35,963 nt of DNA from Candidatus Dojkabacteria bacterium UBA5209 (GTDB lineage Bacteria; Patescibacteriota; Dojkabacteria; SC72), in the NCBI GenBank assembly GCA_002412645.1, contig DHVL01000020.1, positions 1 through 35,963 on the forward strand, in the 5' to 3' direction. Position numbers and translations under genes: made by a program. The notes below the pieces were generated by a model. It searched no databases. It was not told the origin of the DNA and saw only the letters and a list, made by a program, of their open reading frames with translations. Below, piece by piece: positions 24,628 to 31,573 of the stretch; position 1 is the stretch's first letter; the number at the start of each line of letters is the position of its first letter.

Positions 24628-24807
24628 TTACTTACCAAAAGTAAAAGAATCTAATACTTTTACACTCTCCTGATATGAATCACTTGGAGTCTTACTCTGG
24701 AAATATAATACTGTGTAAACATAGCTATCATTAACTACAACATATCCATTCCACATACCACTATCCGAAGTAGATGTCTGGGTGTATGAGTTACATACAT
24801 ATGAGAC
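24628..24807 (-). pseudogene. C-terminal relic of a secreted or lipoprotein gene
   Basis: The minus strand reads about 59 codons without a stop, ending TAA at 24628-24630. The peptide includes SYTQTSTSDSGMWNGYVVV and ends SVKVLDSFTFGK. This resembles the C-terminus of PsbP-like or similar small secreted proteins (an aromatic strand, then a helix ending in SFxF). There is no proper start: reading upstream meets TGA at 24808-24810 and TAA at 24820-24822. No signal peptide is left. The dedicated terminator downstream supports former expression. The family assignment is tentative. Confidence 0.55.
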
Positions 24808-24887
24808 TCATACAATTAATTAACAATCCCCATAGTACATGATACAATAATTTACTCCCCAAGTTATTTTCTATACATCTTAACAAT

Positions 24888-26447
24888 ATGGTTAATATTG
24901 AGTCTGAAGATATATATACAGGAGAAATACCCCCAAACAAGGAAATTGCTCGTCCTGAATATGATGTAATCGATAAGGTTAAGGATATAATGGATTCTAC
25001 TTGTGACTCTAGACTCACAATAGACATGGTTAGGGATGAGTTTGGTAAAAATTTTGGAGCATTATACCCAGAAGAACAGAAATTCATTGTACACGCACTA
25101 CACTGGTTAATGCCTACAGTAAAATCTAATAAACGAAGAATATGTGAATATAACTCTCTCTCATACATGTCTCATATCTGTGATGAACCTGAATTGGCAT
25201 ATGAATATGCAAAAAAATCTACAGATTTGGTTTTAAATACTCCTATAGATTCAGATCCTACAAAGCAGTATGAATCTTGGGAAGATACTAGAGAAAACAA
25301 TCTCACTCAACATATACTTGCTCTTCAAAATTGTGTCTATACAAACTATGAAGAAGGAGCACATAAAATAGCATCAAAAATATCTTCCAATTTTTTAACA
25401 ACTTTTAAAGCATCTGACATCCCTATTCCCGAAGAACCTGCAAGCTATTACTCAGAAGATAAAACCCCTGCCAAAGTTTGGAGATATCGTTCTTTTCTTT
25501 TTAATAAAGATACGCTAAATCCAGAAATAATTCCTACCTTTGGTGACCAATATACTGTTTATCAAATATTTAAAGCTGTCTTCCCAACTACACAAACTTC
25601 CTATGAATTTACTGATGGTACTAGATATTTTCATATTAAGAAAGAAATAACAGATCTCTCTAGGAAGATATTAATACAAATGGCAAAAGATTTAGATAAA
25701 GAAAATAATTGGTATTTAAGTAAGTTCTTCTGGGAAGGCTCAAATGCATATAGAGAGATGATATTGAATGATAAAGAGATAATGGATTCTCTTTCTGATA
25801 TGAATAAATCTCTACTGTATTCTCTTTCATATTTTAATAAGGAAGATGCAGAATGGAAAGTCCAAGATATTCCAAAGAGTTTGAAACTTGAATACTTAAA
25901 TAAAGCCCTTAAACTTACTAATAATATAAAAGATGATTCTTTTAGGGCAAACACATTACTTTCGCTAGTAGCTCCACTAAAAGAAGAAGATAATATTAAT
26001 TTAATAAAAGAAATATTAGTAGAAACTAAAGAGATATCTGAAAATATATCTAACCCTTATGAGACTTTCCGTATAAAAAGGAAAATCGCACGAGGATGGA
26101 AATATATTGGAGAGATAGAGAAAGCTTCAGAAGTCACAATAGAGATTGTTAGGGATACAATGGAGGGTTTTGATTCTAGTAGATCTCAAGTAAATGCTTT
26201 ATATATTCTCGCGGAGTTCTCAAAGAGAGAGATAGGGAATAAGGAACTAGCATATACTCTTGCTTGGCATGCAGTTCAGATACTTGTATTTGAGAGATTT
26301 CATAAACATCCTGAAATTGATCATACTTTAAAGGACTTCCATTTTTATGAACTTGTTAAGATATTAAGAGGTTCTGAGTACTTCACTAAAGCAAGAGATC
26401 TATTTTATGATTTCTCTCATATGAAATTAAGAAAGGGAGAAGAATAA
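24888..26447 (+). CDS. Large all-helical cytoplasmic protein of unknown function
   Basis: The protein has 519 residues with no signal peptide or membrane helix. It is highly charged (Lys/Glu-rich) and almost entirely helical by inspection. The C-terminal half (about 320-500) shows helix pairs reminiscent of TPR-like repeats, for example SLKLEYLNKALKLTNNIKDDSFRANTLLSLV and KRKIARGWKYIGEIEKASEV. I do not recognise a family or catalytic motif. It sits in the accessory stretch between the relic gene and the NADAR cassette, ending five bases before the left 28-bp repeat. A scaffold or signalling role is possible; nothing in the sequence shows it. Confidence 0.7.
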   Translation: MVNIESEDIYTGEIPPNKEIARPEYDVIDKVKDIMDSTCDSRLTIDMVRDEFGKNFGALYPEEQKFIVHALHWLMPTVKSNKRRICEYNSLSYMSHICDEPELAYEYAKKSTDLVLNTPIDSDPTKQYESWEDTRENNLTQHILALQNCVYTNYEEGAHKIASKISSNFLTTFKASDIPIPEEPASYYSEDKTPAKVWRYRSFLFNKDTLNPEIIPTFGDQYTVYQIFKAVFPTTQTSYEFTDGTRYFHIKKEITDLSRKILIQMAKDLDKENNWYLSKFFWEGSNAYREMILNDKEIMDSLSDMNKSLLYSLSYFNKEDAEWKVQDIPKSLKLEYLNKALKLTNNIKDDSFRANTLLSLVAPLKEEDNINLIKEILVETKEISENISNPYETFRIKRKIARGWKYIGEIEKASEVTIEIVRDTMEGFDSSRSQVNALYILAEFSKREIGNKELAYTLAWHAVQILVFERFHKHPEIDHTLKDFHFYELVKILRGSEYFTKARDLFYDFSHMKLRKGEE

Positions 26448-26452
26448 TTGAA

Positions 26453-26480
26453 ATGGGGGTGCAGGGATGGATGTCGAACC
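26453..26480 (+). repeat. 28-bp cassette-boundary repeat, left copy (site A)
   Basis: The site has a 12-base left arm ATGGGGGTGCAG, a variable core GGATGG, and a 10-base right arm ATGTCGAACC. Both arms recur exactly at 27006-27033 with a different core (AGTAAA). It fills the space between the stop at 26447 and the NADAR stop at 26483. The 28-bp length with a 6-bp core resembles Xer-type recombination sites; the arms resemble the 3' end of a tRNA gene on the minus strand. Confidence 0.75.
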
Positions 26481-26482
26481 AA

Positions 26483-26953
26483 TTACTTCTTCTCTCTAAT
26501 CTCCTTGCGGACCTCCATCCATAATTTTCCTAACATGTTTTCTCCTTTTCTATCTTCACCCCAACCCCAATAACTATCTCTCCACGAATCTTCTACTATT
26601 TCCCTATCTCCTGATTGTAATAGTTTCTTCATAACATACTCATGCTGATTTACTTTACATATTAGAATCTCTTTCATAATCTTAAGCTTAATATCATCCC
26701 AATTCTTTTCCCTTTTGCTCCTATTTGCCTCAGCCAATTTAAAAGCCTCATGGGCAGATTTTGCATTCTTTATTTTCTCAGCTAATTCAGAGTCTGTATT
26801 AACAAATTTTGAAGACTGATATGCATGTTCAGATGTAGGATATACTTTCCCTTTGTAATCTACCTGAAAAGAAGCAAAATTATCAAAGACATAGTATTCT
26901 GGAGGATAGAAGAATATTTTACCTTCAATTGATGGCTCTTGTGGATGATACAT
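26483..26953 (-). CDS. NADAR (YbiA-like) N-glycosidase
   Basis: The protein has 156 residues and one NADAR/DUF1768 domain over nearly its whole length: FDNFASFQVDYKGKVYPTSEHAYQSSKF (about 23-50, with the conserved Glu42 in SEH) and DSYWGWGEDRKGENMLGKLW (about 128-147). NADAR enzymes cleave N-glycosidic bonds: YbiA acts on riboflavin intermediates, and other members remove ADP-ribose from guanine and can neutralise DarT-type DNA toxins. No toxin gene is visible nearby. The gene has its own extended -10 box and is bracketed by 28-bp repeats at 26453 and 27006, so it looks like a single-gene mobile cassette. It is cytoplasmic. Confidence 0.9.
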   Translation of the reverse strand: MYHPQEPSIEGKIFFYPPEYYVFDNFASFQVDYKGKVYPTSEHAYQSSKFVNTDSELAEKIKNAKSAHEAFKLAEANRSKREKNWDDIKLKIMKEILICKVNQHEYVMKKLLQSGDREIVEDSWRDSYWGWGEDRKGENMLGKLWMEVRKEIREKK

Positions 26954-26980
26954 TTATTCAAAAATTAAAGTTATTCCTGA

Positions 26981-26989
26981 ATTATATCA
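26981..26989 (-). promoter_or_regulatory. Extended -10 promoter of the NADAR gene
   Basis: TGATATAAT on the minus strand gives a 5' UTR of about 20 nt. It lies inside the interval bounded by the two 28-bp repeats, so the gene carries its own promoter. Confidence 0.6.
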
Positions 26990-27005
26990 CTAAGAAGAAA
27001 ACGGT

Positions 27006-27033
27006 ATGGGGGTGCAGAGTAAAATGTCGAACC
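27006..27033 (+). repeat. 28-bp cassette-boundary repeat, right copy (site B)
   Basis: It shares arms ATGGGGGTGCAG and ATGTCGAACC with 26453-26480 in the same orientation, 553 bp away, but has core AGTAAA. Flanking bases outside the 28 bp show no further clear identity. Confidence 0.75.
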
Positions 27034-27098
27034 TACAGAAAATACTCTTCAATATCTCAGATCTATTGTCTTAGTATTACTTTCTATGCGTTTTTGTG

Positions 27099-27104
27099 TA
27101 TAAT
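27099..27104 (+). promoter_or_regulatory. -10 promoter box upstream of the Cys-rich protein gene
   Basis: A perfect TATAAT ends 30 bases before the ATG at 27135. A small hairpin (AAACC / GGTTT) lies in the short leader. No convincing -35 is seen. Confidence 0.4.
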
Positions 27105-27134
27105 ATGCCAACCTAATTAAACCCTTTCGGTTTT

Positions 27135-27617
27135 ATGGCAAATAAAAGTTCTGGATTTGGAACTGCCTTATTTATATTTCTTGCACTATTTGGCATTAGC
27201 GCATTATTGGGCGGTATGGTAGAAATTCCCACAAATGACACCCCCTCAGCCATTACTCCTTCAAACATTAACTACGAGAATTCAGAAGAAACAACCCCTT
27301 ATTACGAGCAAATTGTTAACTGTAATTTAGGTATATGTGGAGCTAAAGAACTCACAAGAGACCAATGTTCAACCTATGTATGTTGCAAAGTTGGCTCAAG
27401 TTACTCTGTAGCGTTTAGTCAAACTTCTTGCACTGCACAACAACAAGCTTATATTGAAAGCATAACACCACCTGCCCCTACCTATTATCCTCCTTCTTAC
27501 AATACAACAACCACAACCTGTTGTAAGGTTTGCAATAAGGGAAAAGCGTGTGGAGATAGTTGTATAAATAGAAGCTATACATGCCATCAACCACCTGGAT
27601 GTGCATGTGATGGTTAA
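27135..27617 (+). CDS. Small membrane-anchored or secreted Cys-rich protein
   Basis: The protein has 160 residues. An N-terminal membrane segment (about 8-27, FGTALFIFLALFGISALLGG) precedes a Thr/Pro/Ser-rich, Cys-containing exterior. The last 33 residues form a compact cysteine motif, CCKVCNKGKACGDSCI followed by CHQPPGCACDG, with eight Cys. I recall this C-terminal motif from other small bacterial secreted proteins, where it probably forms disulfides or binds metal, but I know no function. It starts about 100 bases after the right 28-bp repeat, has its own TATAAT, and is followed by another small Cys-containing membrane protein. Confidence 0.72.
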   Translation: MANKSSGFGTALFIFLALFGISALLGGMVEIPTNDTPSAITPSNINYENSEETTPYYEQIVNCNLGICGAKELTRDQCSTYVCCKVGSSYSVAFSQTSCTAQQQAYIESITPPAPTYYPPSYNTTTTTCCKVCNKGKACGDSCINRSYTCHQPPGCACDG

Positions 27618-27638
27618 TTAATATATAAAATTTATTCA

Positions 27639-28052
27639 ATGACTAACATTGTTTGTCCAAACTGTGAAGAAGAATTTGAAATATATCAGAGAGAAGATAG
27701 TTATATTTGTCCAGAATGTGAGCATGAGTTTGAAGAAGATGAGATAGAAAACAAAAATAGTAGCAGTAATATTTTTGGCCTAATTATATTGCTAGTTATT
27801 GGATACTTTTTGTTTCAATGGCTATCTGGACCCAAATGGACTCTCTTAGTATGTGAGGATTTGTTGAACTCTAATTACAGATATGAATGCCGTGATGTTG
27901 CTCTCTCTTTAGAAGACACTTATAAAGACTTGAATGATTGTCGTGTAGCTGGAGAACGTTATTTAAACTCATATCCTGGTTATGAATGTGGATATAAATG
28001 TAAATATGACACCTCATGGATGGGTTGGGTATGCAAAAGAATCAATGAATAG
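27639..28052 (+). CDS. Zinc-ribbon single-pass membrane protein
   Basis: The protein has 137 residues. The N-terminal zinc ribbon has Cys6/Cys9 and Cys24/Cys27 (CPNCEEEF...CPECEHEF), followed by an acidic linker, a membrane helix (about 45-62) and an extracellular tail with several Cys (CEDLL, YECRD, DCRVAGE, YECGYKCKYD, WVCKR). The ribbon is predicted inside and the Cys-rich tail outside. The family is not recognised. It lies 21 bases after the preceding Cys-rich protein gene and is probably co-transcribed with it. It ends five bases before the convergent tRNA. Confidence 0.7.
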   Translation: MTNIVCPNCEEEFEIYQREDSYICPECEHEFEEDEIENKNSSSNIFGLIILLVIGYFLFQWLSGPKWTLLVCEDLLNSNYRYECRDVALSLEDTYKDLNDCRVAGERYLNSYPGYECGYKCKYDTSWMGWVCKRINE

Positions 28053-28057
28053 TAAAA

Positions 28058-28130
28058 TGGGTGTACAGGGATTCGAACCCTGAACCTAACGGTTAAGAGC
28101 CGTTTGCTCTACCAATTGAGCTATACACCC
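28058..28130 (-). tRNA. tRNA-Lys (anticodon CUU)
   Basis: A full cloverleaf of 73 nt is read on the minus strand. The seven-pair acceptor stem is GGGTGTA/TACACCC with discriminator A. The D stem is GCTC/GAGC, the anticodon stem AACGG/CCGTT with loop CTCTTAA giving anticodon CTT, and the T stem CAGGG/CCCTG with loop TTCGAAT. CCA is not encoded. It decodes AAG. Confidence 0.97.
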
Positions 28131-28145
28131 AGGTTCAAACAAAGA

Positions 28146-28174
28146 ATAATACCAGTAGACAAGAGATTTTTCAA
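28146..28174 (-). promoter_or_regulatory. Promoter of tRNA-Lys
   Basis: On the minus strand TTGAAA (28169-28174) and TATTAT (28146-28151) are 17 bases apart, and TGG before the -10 makes it an extended -10. It sits about 16 bases upstream of the tRNA 5' end. It is the best full sigma70-type promoter in the window. Confidence 0.65.
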
Positions 28175-28178
28175 TACA

Positions 28179-30257
28179 TTACTCTTTTAAAAGAATATCC
28201 CTAGTAATTAATGTCTCCTTTCTAGTAAACACCTCATTACCATCCTCAATGTCCTCTACTACATAATTACGATCCAATATCTCAATATAATATCTACCCT
28301 CACCAACAAAAAACCTGTATCTACCCATAGAATCAGTAACCCTTTTAGCTACAATCTTGTCAAACTCAGCCTCTCTCAAACCAACAGCAACACCCTCCAC
28401 CCTATTCCCCTGCGTATCCTTAACAACACCATAGATATCCCTACTAAAGAATATATTACGAAGAACAAGGAAGAATGTTGGAACAAACAGAAGTAAAACA
28501 ATCAATGAAAGAGAAGTAGGATTACTGTAATAAGTGTAGAAAGCCAAAGTTAAACCAACTAAGAAAAGAAGAATATGTAAAAGATGAACAATGAATTTAG
28601 TTCTAGTCCAAAAAGCCTCTAACCTTACTCTCAACTGAGACTCCTCTAAAGGATCTAAAGGAATAGAGAAATTAATCTCTCTGTTTTCCCCAACCTCAAA
28701 CACCTCACCATGATACACATTTGTAATAGGGGCATCATCCTTACCAAACACAACCTTAGAAGGAAACTCATACCTAGAAGCCCTCACCTCCAACCTGTAT
28801 CTGCCAGACTTTAACCTCGCAGTAAAATACCCATTGCCATCTGTTACATCAGTCCATACCATGTGCTCCTCTTCATCATATATTCTAATAATAGCTTGAG
28901 CAATAGGGGCTTTGCTTACTGAATCATATACATACCCAACAGGCTTTGCTCCCTTTCTAAAGCCAAGTAATGAAAGAAGATTTAAGAATAGCTGAAGGAG
29001 AAAGTAAGGAACTGTTGCAAAAGTACCAGCAGCAACAACAATAGCTGAAGTAGCAGTCACAACAGAAGTAGCAGTAGTTACTCTCTCCAAGTCAGAAGGA
29101 TCTAATTTACCAACAGTATCATCTAAGATAACGGTAATATCATCAATAACCTTCTCAATATCATTTACAACAGGTGGAGGAGGAGTTACAGGAATAGGAG
29201 GTTTCTCCTCTTCTACCTCCTCAAGAGGGATATTTAAAATAATATCGCAGTACCTAATCACATTACCAGCAACATCATCTGCCTCTACACAGAACTTATA
29301 ACTCTCTCTCAAATATATATCAGAAACCTTCTCTAAATCCCCTAACTTAATCTTCACAGTTAACAAATCTCCTTCCAAAGAGTAGTTGTTTGTACAAGTC
29401 TCTAAATCACCTCCAGAACTAAGACAGAAAAACTTAGCCTCATTTAACTGCAAGTTATCTGTCACCCTAATTAAAAAAATTAATTCATAGTTAGGATCCC
29501 ACTCTGTAGTAGTATTCTCACCAATATTACCCATATCCAAAACCTCAATAGAAGGAGCCTGAGCATCTTGAACACTATAAGTAATATTAGACCACGCACT
29601 AAGACCACCATATGGATTCTGAGCCCTTACTCTGTAAAAATACATCTTACCATTCTCTAAATTAGTAAATTCAAAAGAAGTACTAGTCATATACCCAGCC
29701 TCAGCCTTAACACTTCTAAAATCAGAAAACTCACTAACCTGTACATTGTATTTGTAATTAGCACCCAAACTCTCCCACATAACCATATTGGTAAAACCTT
29801 TCGTATATTGAGGCTCAGGAAGCATAGTTGGTACAGGAACAGGAACAACATACAAAGTATTACAATTTTGGATAAAAATATCATACCCAAAAGTAGTATC
29901 CTTAGCACAAACAGTATATGTACCAGGAACAGTAGAAGAAACAGAACCAAAAGCCCTACCAGTAGCATCAGTTAAAGCAAGAGGTTGAACTACATCTAAA
30001 CCAGTACCATATATCACAATCTGCCTACCAGGAATACCTACTCCACTAGGAGAAAGAACCCTTACTTCAACATTACTAGGTTGATATATCTCAACAGTAT
30101 TAGGACTTACAGAAACAGTGGAATATAAATCAACATTAATATATGCACTAACTGTCACAGAATCATTACTAGGATCTAGCTGTGCATAAACAGAAGGTAC
30201 AAAAAGAAATATAGCTAGAAAAACAATCACACTTGTTAAGGCAGTTTTAATTTTCAT
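28179..30257 (-). CDS. Ig/FnIII surface protein with the same C-terminal membrane module as the giant protein
   Basis: The protein has 692 residues. A signal peptide (1-25, ending VYAQ) is followed by a Big-type Ig domain (about 35-125, with GIPGRQIVIYGTG and TDATGRAFG), an FnIII domain (about 150-230, YKYNVQVSEFSDF...YFYRVRAQNPYGGLSAW), and a third beta domain with Cys. Then a Pro linker, a membrane helix near 400-430, a carboxypeptidase-regulatory-like domain (GYVYDSVSKAPIAQAIIRIYD), two helices and a second such domain. The last ~290 residues align along their length with the 2252-residue protein. FnIII faces outside; both C-terminal domains should be inside. recO ends four bases upstream of its start and is likely co-transcribed. 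A surface-contact role is inferred. Confidence 0.83.
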   Translation of the reverse strand: MKIKTALTSVIVFLAIFLFVPSVYAQLDPSNDSVTVSAYINVDLYSTVSVSPNTVEIYQPSNVEVRVLSPSGVGIPGRQIVIYGTGLDVVQPLALTDATGRAFGSVSSTVPGTYTVCAKDTTFGYDIFIQNCNTLYVVPVPVPTMLPEPQYTKGFTNMVMWESLGANYKYNVQVSEFSDFRSVKAEAGYMTSTSFEFTNLENGKMYFYRVRAQNPYGGLSAWSNITYSVQDAQAPSIEVLDMGNIGENTTTEWDPNYELIFLIRVTDNLQLNEAKFFCLSSGGDLETCTNNYSLEGDLLTVKIKLGDLEKVSDIYLRESYKFCVEADDVAGNVIRYCDIILNIPLEEVEEEKPPIPVTPPPPVVNDIEKVIDDITVILDDTVGKLDPSDLERVTTATSVVTATSAIVVAAGTFATVPYFLLQLFLNLLSLLGFRKGAKPVGYVYDSVSKAPIAQAIIRIYDEEEHMVWTDVTDGNGYFTARLKSGRYRLEVRASRYEFPSKVVFGKDDAPITNVYHGEVFEVGENREINFSIPLDPLEESQLRVRLEAFWTRTKFIVHLLHILLFLVGLTLAFYTYYSNPTSLSLIVLLLFVPTFFLVLRNIFFSRDIYGVVKDTQGNRVEGVAVGLREAEFDKIVAKRVTDSMGRYRFFVGEGRYYIEILDRNYVVEDIEDGNEVFTRKETLITRDILLKE

Positions 30258-30260
30258 CCT

Positions 30261-30875
30261 CTATATCTCCTCAATTACTCTTTTTACATACATATCTAAA
30301 GCCTCTGAAAAAAAATCCTCACGGTATGGATTCTTCCCTAACGCTATACATTTTCCACTACTACTGTAGCAGTTTTTACACAGGAGAGCAAAATGTAAAA
30401 CATCAATATATTCCAATTTACCATCCCCCCCACACTTACTACACTTAGAAAAATCATCTAAAAAACCCATCTCTTTTAAGAAGATAACCCTGAATCTATT
30501 TGTAGCCTCCGTACTAAAATCTTTCTCTAAAACACTCCTTAACATATCAAACACTTTTTCATTAGGATCATACTCAGCAAGAATACGATTAAGCATAACT
30601 AAAACCCTTTTTAGATTCTCTACTCTGTTCTTTAATACATCTGTATTAGGAGCATATACCAAAGAAGACTCAGTCAAAACAGGTAATCCCTTACCCTCAT
30701 AAAAAGAGATTTCACTAATACACAAAGTCTGCATATTCCCCCTGTTCTTACTATTAATCTTCCTAATACCCTTAGCAAACAAAGCAAACTTACCCAACTC
30801 CTTACCAAAAACAGTAAGCACCTTGTCTGCTTCAGAATAGTTAACAGATTTTACAACCACAACCACATCTTTCAT
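30261..30875 (-). CDS. recO: DNA repair protein RecO
   Basis: The protein has 204 residues. The N-terminal OB fold has VKSVNYSEADKVLTVFGKELGKFALFAKGIRK, characteristic of RecO. A helical middle follows, then a zinc finger with Cys145/Cys148 and Cys166/Cys169. RecO loads RecA onto SSB-coated DNA together with RecR and anneals single strands. It is shorter than E. coli RecO (about 240) but all regions are represented. It is followed after three bases by the surface-protein gene. An upstream TTAACA-16-TAATCT promoter sits three bases before the ATG. Confidence 0.88.
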   Translation of the reverse strand: MKDVVVVVKSVNYSEADKVLTVFGKELGKFALFAKGIRKINSKNRGNMQTLCISEISFYEGKGLPVLTESSLVYAPNTDVLKNRVENLKRVLVMLNRILAEYDPNEKVFDMLRSVLEKDFSTEATNRFRVIFLKEMGFLDDFSKCSKCGGDGKLEYIDVLHFALLCKNCYSSSGKCIALGKNPYREDFFSEALDMYVKRVIEEI

Positions 30876-30878
30876 GGT

Positions 30879-30906
30879 AGATTACAGGCTACTAAAATAT
30901 TGTTAA
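30879..30906 (-). promoter_or_regulatory. Possible promoter of recO
   Basis: On the minus strand TTAACA (30901-30906) and TAATCT (30879-30884) are 16 bases apart. The -10 box ends three bases before the ATG, so if real the transcript would be leaderless. Confidence 0.35.
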
Positions 30907-30946
30907 GGCAAGGTAATCAAACAGACCTGGGGTAAAATACTTAATT

Positions 30947-31573
30947 TTAAACAGCCCCCTTTCTTGTAAGAACTACCCACGGAGTTTTCAAAAGTATATA
31001 TATATCATTAAGTATACATGGATTAAGAGCATATTGGCTCTCCATTTGTAATCTCTTTCTAAAATGGATCTCATTTCTACCAGATACCTGCCATATACCA
31101 GTTAATCCAGGCTTAACAGTAAAGATATCATTAAAATATCTCTCATCAGTAGGATACTGCTCTAAATGATGCTTAATCTCTTCCTTGTAGTAAGGCCTAG
31201 GACCAACCATACTCATATGACCAAGAATTACATTAATTAACTGAGGAAGCTCATCTAAATCAGTACTACGAAGTATTTTACCAATCCTAGTCACACGAAC
31301 ATCCCCCTTAATCTTGTGATTACCAAGTAAACTCTCCTTTATTTCACCATTACCCATTGCAATCTCATGAGCATTAGGAACCATTGTACGAAATTTGTAC
31401 ATAAAGAAAGACTTACCATCTAACCCATACCTAACAGGAGTACCAACAAACACCTCTCCACCATCAGAAAGCTTAATTACAAGTGCGATAGTCAACATTA
31501 ATGGAGAAGTAATTACCCAAAGAAGAATAGAAAGTAATAAATCAAAAAATCTTTTAACTATTCTGTATAACAT
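30947..31573 (-). CDS. Monotopic phosphoglycosyl transferase (PglC/WbaP-like sugar transferase)
   Basis: The protein has 208 residues, the size of the minimal PglC-type catalytic core. An N-terminal re-entrant hydrophobic helix (about 8-34) is followed by FFMYKFRTM, the catalytic Asp107-Glu108 dyad in TDLDELPQL, SMVGPRPYY, and GLTGIWQVSGR. It transfers a sugar-1-phosphate from a nucleotide sugar to undecaprenyl phosphate at the inner membrane face, starting a surface glycan. It follows two GT4 genes on the same strand and overlaps the preceding one by 20 bases. Which sugar it uses is not visible. Confidence 0.92.
   Translation of the reverse strand: MLYRIVKRFFDLLLSILLWVITSPLMLTIALVIKLSDGGEVFVGTPVRYGLDGKSFFMYKFRTMVPNAHEIAMGNGEIKESLLGNHKIKGDVRVTRIGKILRSTDLDELPQLINVILGHMSMVGPRPYYKEEIKHHLEQYPTDERYFNDIFTVKPGLTGIWQVSGRNEIHFRKRLQMESQYALNPCILNDIYILLKTPWVVLTRKGAV

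Noticed and set aside
24784..24813. GTATGAG/CTCATAC inverted repeat as a terminator
   Set aside because: The loop is 16 bases, the stem has seven pairs with low GC, and no T-run follows on either strand. It is probably chance within the decaying gene.
26453..27033. The two 28-bp repeats as real tRNA or tmRNA genes
   Set aside because: Only a T-loop-like and acceptor-like 3' portion is present. No D arm, anticodon arm or 5' acceptor strand can be found next to either copy, and the spacing is too long for a T arm.
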